NCBI GenBank assembly: GCA_029256645.1
Contig: JAQSXM010000272.1
Span: 1-5,241, forward strand
Origin: Sporomusa sp.
GTDB taxonomy: Bacteria; Bacillota_C; Negativicutes; Sporomusales; Sporomusaceae
DNA length: 5,241 nt
Reading direction: 5' to 3'
Shown one piece after another: positions 1-4,846 of the stretch. The notes below the pieces were generated by a model. It was not told where the DNA came from. It ran no database searches and saw only the letters and a program-made list of their open reading frames with translations. The number at the start of each line of letters is the position of its first letter. The stretch's first letter is position 1. The translations under genes were made by a program, and so were the position numbers.

Positions 1-44
1 GCCAGACCTGAAATAAGGCCTTGCAGGATTTTGTTTCGTGGCAT
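1..44 (-). CDS. 5' end of an unidentified protein, cut by the window edge
   Basis: An ATG at 44 (minus strand) opens a frame reading MPRNKILQGLISGL before running off the window. Only 14 codons are visible, so no family can be named. The basic start followed by a hydrophobic, glycine-containing stretch would suit the first segment of a membrane protein, but that is a guess. The ATG lies one base after the TAA of the upstream MocR gene (TAA-G-ATG), a spacing typical of translational coupling in an operon. No good Shine-Dalgarno sequence precedes it, which either fits coupling or argues against the call. Continuing the frame beyond the window would settle it. Confidence 0.4.
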   Translation of the reverse strand, partial: MPRNKILQGLISGL

Positions 45-45
45 C

Positions 46-1536
46 TTAAGGCTTGGCTGTTAATGCACGGTTAAGCAGGTCGCATAACAAGGATAATGCT
101 TTAGGCAAATCCTCGTTGGACAGGTTCGTCCAGCAGATTCGCAGATGGTTTAATTCCGGTTCGGCGGGATAAAAGATTGAGCCTGGCAAAAAATGAATAC
201 CGCACTGATGCGCCGCCGGTATCAGATCATCAGCGGCGAGGTCAGGCGGCAGGGTTAGCCATAAATGCATTCCCCCTGCCAACTGGGGATAATAAATAAC
301 CGGATTTAGCTCTCTGGACAACATAGCGGCGACTAATTCGCGGCGTTGGGCCAGGGTCTGGTTTAGGCTTTTGATATACCTGGTAAGGTGGGGGCTTGTA
401 AATAAAAGGAGGAGGGCTTTTTGCAGCCAGAGGGGTGAGCCCAGGTCGGCAATTGATTTAATTGCCAGCAGCCGGTTGTAGATTGAACCGTCAGCAGCCA
501 TAATCCCCAGGCGAAGACCCGGGAAAAGAAACTTGCTGAAGCCTTTTAAATAGATGACCCGCCCGGTCGTATCCAGTGACTTTAGCGGGGGCGGCAGTTT
601 TTTTAACCCATTACCGGCTGAAAATAATTCCCGGTGCGGGTCGTCTTCCAGGATCAAAATATTATTAGCTTCAGCAAACTCCAGTATTTCCTTGCGGCGC
701 CTGTATGACATGATGATTCCGGTAGGATTTTGAAAAGTTGGCACAGTGTAAATGGCCTTTATTCTCCCGCGTGAAGCCAGTTCCTCCAGTACATCAATCC
801 TCATCCCGTCATGGTCAAGCGGGATTGGCTGGATTGTGGCCCGGCTTAAGCGAAATGTATCAATCGCACTGGAAAAGCACGGTGTCTCCATCGCAATTAC
901 GTCACCTGGACCAAGAAAGGTACGGGCGAATAGATCAAGGCCCTGTTGCGTTCCATTGGTAATGATAAGCCGGTGGGGTTCAAGCGTTAATCCGCTCTGG
1001 GTAAAGAGATAATGGCTGATTGCCTCCAGGAATTCCCGGTCACCCTGATAAGGTGAATAACTGCCCAGCGAGCGGGTGTGCTTGCTTAAGGCGTGTTTGA
1101 TCGAATCTTGCAATAGATCAAGCGGCAGCAGGCTGTGGTGTATCGAAGCGGTAGATAAATCCAGTATCTCTGGTGGTAATCGCACCGCACTATGGCTCCA
1201 GTAGCTAGCCCGGGGGAGATAATCGGGAACAGATAACTGCCACTGGAAAGGCGGCAGCGCAGGATGCGGGGGCTGAGTATTTTGGATTGGAGTTACTTTG
1301 CATTTCTTAACAAAGGTACCCTTGCCTCGGATGGCGTCAATCAAGCCATCTTTTTCAAGCCCCTGGTACACCTGGTGGGCGGTAACAAGGCTGATATGCA
1401 ACTGTGAGGAAAGCTGACGGACAGAAGGCAGCAGATGCCCTTCTTCGAGCAGGCCGGACTGGATACGCTGCGCAATTTCAAGTCTGACCTGCTCCTTAAT
1501 AGTTACGGAAGAATGGCGGTTGACTGTGATATTCAA
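46..1536 (-). CDS. MocR/GabR-type transcriptional regulator: GntR winged helix fused to PLP-dependent aminotransferase-like domain
   Basis: A 496-residue protein with the two-domain MocR layout. Residues about 8-76 are a GntR winged helix (LLPSVRQL at 35-42, then LEKDGLI, ending GKGTFV at 71-76). After a linker, residues about 115-490 form a fold-type I aminotransferase-like domain: SYSPYQGDREFLEAI near 159-173, FQNPTG with the PLP-contact Asn270, EDDPHREL at 297-304, the GFSK motif with the Schiff-base Lys335, PGLRLG, and the carboxylate-binding Arg in LRICWT (Arg466). Family members usually act as PLP-responsive DNA-binding dimers controlling a neighbouring gene and themselves. Here the divergent partner is the BenE-type transporter. 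The frame is open to a TTG at 1554, but I prefer TTG 1536 because GGAGGT sits 6 nt before it, whereas the longer start would translate the ribosome binding site itself. Oddity: the position of the usual PLP-contacting Tyr in the EDDxY segment is His301. The effector is unknown. Confidence 0.93.
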   Translation of the reverse strand: MNITVNRHSSVTIKEQVRLEIAQRIQSGLLEEGHLLPSVRQLSSQLHISLVTAHQVYQGLEKDGLIDAIRGKGTFVKKCKVTPIQNTQPPHPALPPFQWQLSVPDYLPRASYWSHSAVRLPPEILDLSTASIHHSLLPLDLLQDSIKHALSKHTRSLGSYSPYQGDREFLEAISHYLFTQSGLTLEPHRLIITNGTQQGLDLFARTFLGPGDVIAMETPCFSSAIDTFRLSRATIQPIPLDHDGMRIDVLEELASRGRIKAIYTVPTFQNPTGIIMSYRRRKEILEFAEANNILILEDDPHRELFSAGNGLKKLPPPLKSLDTTGRVIYLKGFSKFLFPGLRLGIMAADGSIYNRLLAIKSIADLGSPLWLQKALLLLFTSPHLTRYIKSLNQTLAQRRELVAAMLSRELNPVIYYPQLAGGMHLWLTLPPDLAADDLIPAAHQCGIHFLPGSIFYPAEPELNHLRICWTNLSNEDLPKALSLLCDLLNRALTAKP

Positions 1537-1542
1537 TATGAC

Positions 1543-1548
1543 ACCTCC
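1543..1548 (-). promoter_or_regulatory. Ribosome binding site that fixes the MocR start at TTG 1536
   Basis: On the minus strand GGAGGT is followed by 6 nt (GTCATA) and TTG. This is an ideal Shine-Dalgarno arrangement for the TTG at 1536 and lies inside the longer open frame that begins at TTG 1554, so the shorter protein is favoured. Confidence 0.85.
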
Positions 1549-1554
1549 GGGCAA

Positions 1555-1588
1555 GTGTTATACTTGTTTGTTGACTGTTATACATAAC
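1555..1588. repeat. Direct repeats TGTTATAC, probable MocR operator
   Basis: TGTTATAC occurs at 1556-1563 and again at 1576-1583, exactly 20 bp apart, which places both on the same DNA face. The second copy is also the left part of a palindrome GTTAT-AC-ATAAC (1577-1588). An inverted copy TATAACAC lies at 1622-1629, matching GTGTTATA at 1555-1562. MocR regulators such as GabR are known to bind spaced repeats between divergent genes. Assigning these repeats to the adjacent MocR protein is inference from position. Confidence 0.55.
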
Positions 1589-1609
1589 TGATGATTATAT
1601 ATGTATAAT
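1581..1609 (+). promoter_or_regulatory. Predicted promoter of the BenE-type transporter gene
   Basis: A perfect -10 TATAAT (1604-1609) has only a poor -35 (TACATA, 1581-1586) at 17 bp spacing, and that -35 lies inside the palindrome at 1577-1588. Start near 1616 is expected. The weak -35 overlapped by an operator suggests activator dependence. A better -35, TTGACT (1571-1576), is 27 bp from this -10, which is too far; it could pair only with the poorer TATATA at 1596-1601. Confidence 0.45.
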
Positions 1610-1621
1610 ACAATGTTGAAA
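1594..1621 (-). promoter_or_regulatory. Predicted promoter of the MocR gene
   Basis: On the minus strand a perfect TATAAT (plus-strand 1594-1599) lies 16 bp from a weak -35 TTTCAA (1616-1621). Transcription would begin near 1587, so the two TGTTATAC repeats would fall in the first ~30 transcribed bases, a position suited to autorepression. Confidence 0.45.
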
Positions 1622-1637
1622 TATAACACTGCAATAT

Positions 1638-1659
1638 CTGGCAGCGATTTTGCTGCCGG
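1638..1659 (+). other. Stem-loop in the transporter 5' leader
   Basis: GGCAGC (1640-1645) pairs perfectly with GCTGCC (1652-1657) around the loop GATTTT; a G-U and a C-G pair extend it to 8 bp. It ends 9 nt before the ribosome binding site. No U-tract follows, so it is not an intrinsic terminator. It may stabilise the mRNA or tune translation. Confidence 0.5.
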
Positions 1660-1668
1660 TAATTTCAC

Positions 1669-1675
1669 AAGGAGG
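1669..1675 (+). promoter_or_regulatory. Ribosome binding site that fixes the transporter start at GTG 1683
   Basis: AAGGAGG is followed by 7 nt and GTG (1683). The frame is open back to TTG 1650, but that start would include the ribosome binding site in the coding region. An out-of-frame ATG at 1681 overlaps the GTG (ATGTG) at 5 nt spacing and leads to a stop at 1744. Confidence 0.8.
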
Positions 1676-1682
1676 AAGAAAT

Positions 1683-2918
1683 GTGCGTAAGTGGTATGAT
1701 AGTGCCGTTTTGGCTATTGCCGCGGTCAAGAGAGATTGCTCAGTAGCTGCAGTTATCGCAGGATTAATCGCAGTTACCGTTTCGTATGCCGGGCCGTTGC
1801 TGATCGTATTTCAGGCGGCTAAGGCTGTACAGTTAAGTGATGCCCAGTTGTCCTCCTGGATATGGGCGATATCCTTTGGCAGCGGCCTGACCGGGCTTAT
1901 TCTGAGCATGAGCTTTAGGGCCCCGGTCATCATCGCCTGGTCGACCCCCGGGGCTGTTTTGCTGGTATCGGGCTGGGCTGCCTATACATTTTCAGATTCT
2001 ATCGGGGCTTTCGTTTTGTCTGCTGTAATTATCACAGCCCTTGGTTTTTCCGGCTTATTTTCCGGTATTATGAAACGTGTTCCGCAGTCGATCATTGCGG
2101 CAATGCTTGCAGGGATTTTACTGAAGTTTGGCGTTGAGGTATTTGTTGCTTTAAAGCAATTGCCGATCTTAGCTTCCCCGATGATTTTGTCCTATTTGCT
2201 TGCTAAACGCTTATACCCTCGCTATGCAGTTGCTGTTACACTGTTTGTCGGTCTTATAGCAGCTTATAATTTACATGCTCTCTCTTTTGAACATGTAAGC
2301 GTTGGCTTGGTTCAACCGGTGTTTACGCTGCCCACATTCTCGCTGGAAGCATTACTGGGGCTGGGGATTCCGTTATGTATTGTCACGATGGTATCACAAA
2401 ATGCTACAGGAATAGGCGTATTAAGGGTAGATGGGTTTAACACTCCGGCTAACCCGCTGATAACTGCTACCGGGATTGCCTCGCTGCTGACTGCTCCGTT
2501 TGGTTCCCATGGGATCAACCTGGCGGCGATCACTGCCGCTATCTGCACAGGCAAAGAGGCTCACCCTGATTTTGACAAACGCTATATTGCCGGGATTGTC
2601 TGTGGTCTTTTCTACATGCTGGTTAGTATATTTGGTGCAACTATTGTTTCGGTATTCTCGGCTCTGCCCAATGAGCTGGTTGCAGTGATATCCGGGGTAG
2701 CCCTGTTTGGTTCACTTAGTGCAAGCCTGTCGGCGGCAATGAAAGAAGAGCAACAGCGGGAAAGTGGCTTGATCACCTTTCTTGTCACTATTTCAGGGAT
2801 AACGCTCGCTGGTATTGGCGCACCTTTCTGGGGGCTGGTTGCCGGCATAATAACAGATGGCATACTTAACGGCAGGATAGGCGGTTTATTAAAAAGGTTA
2901 GTCACAGTTAAACCATAG
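1683..2918 (+). CDS. benE: BenE-family transporter (benzoate/H+ symporter homologue)
   Basis: A 411-residue, very hydrophobic integral membrane protein with about 11-12 predicted membrane segments; family members are about 390-410 residues, so it is full length. Hallmarks resembling E. coli YdcO/BenE are visible in order: APVIIAWSTPGAVLLVSG (about 80-97), AAMLAGILLKFGVEVF (about 139-154), VTMVSQNATGIG (about 234-245), AAITAAICTGKEAHPD (about 281-296), and GIGAPFWGLVAG (about 377-388). The charged KEEQQRE loop near 354-360 corresponds to a charged loop in YdcO. Acinetobacter BenE imports benzoate with protons, but many homologues have no tested substrate, so benzoate is a family label here. 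It is transcribed away from the MocR gene, probably under its control, and followed by a hairpin terminator. The start is GTG 1683, placed by the AAGGAGG 7 nt upstream; the N-terminus is then MRKWYDSAVLAIAAVKRD. Confidence 0.93.
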   Translation: MRKWYDSAVLAIAAVKRDCSVAAVIAGLIAVTVSYAGPLLIVFQAAKAVQLSDAQLSSWIWAISFGSGLTGLILSMSFRAPVIIAWSTPGAVLLVSGWAAYTFSDSIGAFVLSAVIITALGFSGLFSGIMKRVPQSIIAAMLAGILLKFGVEVFVALKQLPILASPMILSYLLAKRLYPRYAVAVTLFVGLIAAYNLHALSFEHVSVGLVQPVFTLPTFSLEALLGLGIPLCIVTMVSQNATGIGVLRVDGFNTPANPLITATGIASLLTAPFGSHGINLAAITAAICTGKEAHPDFDKRYIAGIVCGLFYMLVSIFGATIVSVFSALPNELVAVISGVALFGSLSASLSAAMKEEQQRESGLITFLVTISGITLAGIGAPFWGLVAGIITDGILNGRIGGLLKRLVTVKP

Positions 2919-2932
2919 AGTTTTCCCCCAGG

Positions 2933-2960
2933 CCACCGGCAGTTGCCGGTGGTTGTTGCT
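2933..2960 (+). terminator. Hairpin terminator after the transporter gene
   Basis: CCACCGGC (2933-2940) pairs perfectly with GCCGGTGG (2945-2952) around AGTT, 14 nt after the stop codon. The following run TTGTTGCT is only partly U-rich, so termination may be incomplete. Confidence 0.65.
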
Positions 2961-3023
2961 TGTCCGCTTTTGCCAAAGGTCCGGTGAAGCCGTGTTTTCT
3001 TTATGCTTGTCAGGAAGTTTTGT

Positions 3024-3036
3024 ACAGGTGCCCTGT
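3024..3036. promoter_or_regulatory. Palindrome overlapping the amidohydrolase -35, candidate operator
   Basis: ACAGG-TGC-CCTGT is a perfect 5+3+5 inverted repeat whose right end overlaps the first base of the -35 hexamer. TTGTAC-like flanks occur on both sides (TTTGTAC at 3019-3025 and GTTGTAC at 3035-3041). A repressor or activator could sit here; none is identified. Confidence 0.35.
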
Positions 3037-3064
3037 TGTACGTTGTTTGTGTAAATGATATGAT
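3036..3064 (+). promoter_or_regulatory. Predicted promoter of the amidohydrolase gene
   Basis: TTGTAC (3036-3041), a 17-bp spacer, and TATGAT (3059-3064; 5 of 6 consensus). Start near 3071 gives a leader of about 50 nt. It lies downstream of the transporter terminator, so the amidohydrolase has its own transcription start. Confidence 0.5.
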
Positions 3065-3121
3065 AACCATGAGCCGTGGAAGTGGGTTAATGCGTTAATA
3101 AATCATACAGGTGGCGATAAG

Positions 3122-4489
3122 ATGTTTGATATCGTGATTGTAAATGGTATTTTAGTTGATCCGGAAAAACTGACGCGGAGAAAGGGCAATGTCGGCATCA
3201 GGGCTGGCAAGATTGCTGCTGTTACCCAACAGGAAATTCACGGTATTGAAGAGATTGATGCTGGCGGTAGAATTGTCTGCCCGGGCTTTATCGACATCCA
3301 CGGGCATGTGGACTGGCGTGCTTATTGCGGCGAGTTGTCACTGCGGCAGGGCATTACCACCACTGTTGGCGGTAATTGTGGTTTGAGTCCGCTGGATATT
3401 GAGGGCTTTTTTGCAGCCCAGGAAAAAGACGGTTTCATCATCAACCAGGCAGAGATGTTTGGCCATTCGATGAGCCTGCGGGATGCGGTAGGTGCCACAG
3501 ACCCACACCAGCCGGCTACGCCGGAGCAATTGTCCCGCATGGAATATCAAGTGGAGAAAGCCTTTGCAGAGGGGGCTTGCGGTCTGTCACTGGGCTTAGC
3601 CTATGCACCAGGCAGCTCCAATGACGAAATATACAAGCTCAGCAAGTTGGCTGCACGGTATGGCAGAGTGGTATCGGTAGATACACGGATGCGTACCAGC
3701 ATTGATATGTATTCACTGGTGGAAGCGATTGATATTGCCCGCCAAACCGGCGCCAGGGTTCAGATCTCCCATTTAGTATATCAATATGGTACCGGCGTAA
3801 TGGATGAAGCTCTGGCAGTGATTGATAAAGCCAGGGCCGACGGCATGGATATCCGTTTTGACAGTGGTATGTATACCCAATGGGCAAGCCATGTCGGCGC
3901 CGTGCTTTTCAGTGAGGAATCAATGGAGTCAAATGGCTGGAAACTTGAAGATATTCTGGCTGTTACCGGCAAGTATAATGGTAAACGGTTGAATATGGAC
4001 ATGTACAGGGATTTGCGCACCAATGACCCTCATGCATCGGTGGTCGTGTTTACCGGGATAGAAGAGGAGATTTATATGGCCTTAAGCCATCCCTATGCAA
4101 TGCCCTCGACTGACACCGGCGAATATGCGCCTGGTGAAGGGCATCCGCAGATTGCCGGCAGTTTTCCCCGCTACTTCAGACAAATGGTTGGCGAACGGTA
4201 TGAATTAACGATAATGGAAGCAATCCGGAAAGCCACCTTGCTGCCAGCTGAGACCCTTGGTTTTCACTCCAAAGGTCGTCTGCGCGAAGGGATGGATGCT
4301 GATTTGGTTGTGTTTGATATAAAAGGTATTATGGATAAATCTGATTTTGGTTTACCTGATGCTATGCCTGAGGGGATTGACTATGTTTTTATCAGTGGTA
4401 AGCTGGTCCTTGCAAAAGGGCAACTCATAAACACCCGGGCAGGTAAAGCGGTTAGATGTACGACACCTGTATATGACTATACTATCTGA
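3122..4489 (+). CDS. Amidohydrolase of the D-aminoacylase (N-acyl-D-amino-acid deacylase) family
   Basis: A 455-residue cytoplasmic enzyme of the amidohydrolase superfamily, slightly shorter than the usual ~480-530 of D-aminoacylases. The N-terminal beta sandwich (FDIVIVNGILVDP...) leads into PGFIDIHGHVD, with His60 and His62 as the HxH metal site. The GGNCGLSP motif carries Cys86, the metal-bridging cysteine typical of this subfamily. LSLGLAYAPG (155-164), QISH (His217), and STDTGEYAPG with the probable catalytic Asp331 follow. HPQIAGSFPRYFR (341-353) matches the family HPR-GTFPR block, and GRLREGMDADLVVFD starts the return to the sandwich. Known members remove the acyl group from N-acyl-D-amino acids with zinc. 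Oddity: where the family has THxR, this protein has VDTR (Asp187, Arg189), replacing a known zinc-ligand histidine. ATG 3122 follows AGGTGG by 7 nt. The exact substrate cannot be read; acyl-amino acids or other cyclic or linear amides are possible. A clear terminator follows. Confidence 0.85.
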   Translation: MFDIVIVNGILVDPEKLTRRKGNVGIRAGKIAAVTQQEIHGIEEIDAGGRIVCPGFIDIHGHVDWRAYCGELSLRQGITTTVGGNCGLSPLDIEGFFAAQEKDGFIINQAEMFGHSMSLRDAVGATDPHQPATPEQLSRMEYQVEKAFAEGACGLSLGLAYAPGSSNDEIYKLSKLAARYGRVVSVDTRMRTSIDMYSLVEAIDIARQTGARVQISHLVYQYGTGVMDEALAVIDKARADGMDIRFDSGMYTQWASHVGAVLFSEESMESNGWKLEDILAVTGKYNGKRLNMDMYRDLRTNDPHASVVVFTGIEEEIYMALSHPYAMPSTDTGEYAPGEGHPQIAGSFPRYFRQMVGERYELTIMEAIRKATLLPAETLGFHSKGRLREGMDADLVVFDIKGIMDKSDFGLPDAMPEGIDYVFISGKLVLAKGQLINTRAGKAVRCTTPVYDYTI

Positions 4490-4513
4490 CCACAAAGAAA
4501 TGTTACTGCTCAT

Positions 4514-4550
4514 CACCCCCTCAACCTCTGGTTGCGGGGTGTTTTATTTT
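4514..4550 (+). terminator. Intrinsic terminator after the amidohydrolase gene
   Basis: CACCCC (4514-4519) pairs with GGGGTG (4536-4541). After a small internal mismatch, CAACC (4522-4526) pairs with GGTTG (4530-4534) around a TCT loop. The run TTTTATTTT follows directly. It begins 24 nt after the stop codon. Confidence 0.9.
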
Positions 4551-4629
4551 GCGGAATGCTCTGTATGGAGACTAAACAGGGTCGTGTTTTCGTGGGAAGG
4601 ACAAATAGTAAAAAATATTGGGATTAATA

Positions 4630-4643
4630 GTGATAAATATCAC
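4630..4643. promoter_or_regulatory. CRP/FNR-family-type operator GTGA-N6-TCAC
   Basis: GTGATAAATATCAC is a perfect inverted repeat that matches the core of CRP/FNR-superfamily sites (GTGA-N6-TCAC). Its centre is about 50 bp before the expected transcription start, 8 bp upstream of the -35 hexamer, consistent with activation. The cognate regulator is not in the window. Confidence 0.5.
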
Positions 4644-4651
4644 GAAACATC

Positions 4652-4680
4652 TTGAAAAACTTGGTTTAATGTAATATAAT
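4652..4680 (+). promoter_or_regulatory. Strong sigma-A-type promoter of the ABC binding-protein gene
   Basis: TTGAAA (4652-4657), exactly 17 bp, then a perfect TATAAT (4675-4680). The start is expected near 4687, leaving a leader of about 160 nt. This is the best consensus promoter in the window. Confidence 0.75.
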
Positions 4681-4698
4681 CTAGAACTATAGTATAAA

Positions 4699-4757
4699 GC
4701 ATGAAAAAATACTATAAAAGTATGCAGACAGTATACTTTTTATAGTATTTTTAATGC
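4699..4757. repeat. Long AT-rich inverted repeat with AGTAT/ATACT motifs
   Basis: Two 27-base arms (4699-4725 and 4731-4757) flank a 5-base loop AGACA. Aligned antiparallel, they differ only by two one-base bulges in A-runs and two substitutions, one of which would be a G-U pair in RNA. Within and beside it, AGTAT or its complement ATACT occurs six times (4691, 4709, 4719, 4730, 4733, 4744), giving nested palindromes such as ATACT-N5-AGTAT and ATACT-N6-AGTAT. It lies about +12 to +70 of the predicted transcript, so it could be an RNA hairpin or a cluster of operator sites blocking elongation or initiation. Confidence 0.75.
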
Positions 4758-4846
4758 AAATGACCAAGTCTTATATAAACCGGCTTAGTACGTTCAAGGC
4801 AATTATCATAGTTTTGGATGGCCGAAAGAGAAGGGGAGACATTTAC

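Larger units (their letters stand above)
4490..4846 (+). other. Intergenic region with terminator, promoter and long inverted repeat
   Basis: These 357 bases contain no convincing gene. In order they hold the amidohydrolase terminator, about 80 bases in which I recognise nothing (4551-4629), a CRP/FNR-type palindrome, a strong promoter, a 59-base AT-rich inverted repeat, and about 80 bases of leader (4758-4838) ending in the ribosome binding site of the ABC binding-protein gene. The AT content rises sharply in 4600-4780. No known riboswitch class was recognised in the ~160-nt leader. Confidence 0.7.

Noticed and set aside
738..1012. Plus-strand frames inside the MocR gene
   Set aside because: They are antisense to conserved aminotransferase motifs and have no initiation signals.
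1616..1644. TTGAAA at 1616-1621 as a plus-strand -35 for benE
   Set aside because: There is no -10-like sequence at suitable spacing; the region 17 bp on is GC-rich hairpin.
2612..3070. A 152-codon minus-strand open frame
   Set aside because: Most of it lies antisense to the BenE coding sequence and the rest spans the hairpin and intergenic region; composition and lack of a ribosome binding site mark it as a shadow.
3069..3098. A 9-codon upstream frame (MSRGSGLMR) in the amidohydrolase leader
   Set aside because: The predicted transcription start is at or after its ATG and there is no Shine-Dalgarno sequence.
3086..3099. Tandem GTTAAT-GC-GTTAAT in the amidohydrolase leader
   Set aside because: Two 6-base copies in AT-rich DNA are expected by chance and no function is indicated.
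4473..4655. A 60-codon plus-strand open frame after the amidohydrolase gene
   Set aside because: It overlaps the end of the amidohydrolase gene, runs through a clear intrinsic terminator, lacks a ribosome binding site and resembles no protein.
4659..4769. Inverted 7-mers ACTTGGT (4659-4665) and ACCAAGT (4763-4769) around the leader hairpin
   Set aside because: Short and far apart, and the left copy lies within the promoter spacer, so it would not be in the transcript; likely chance.
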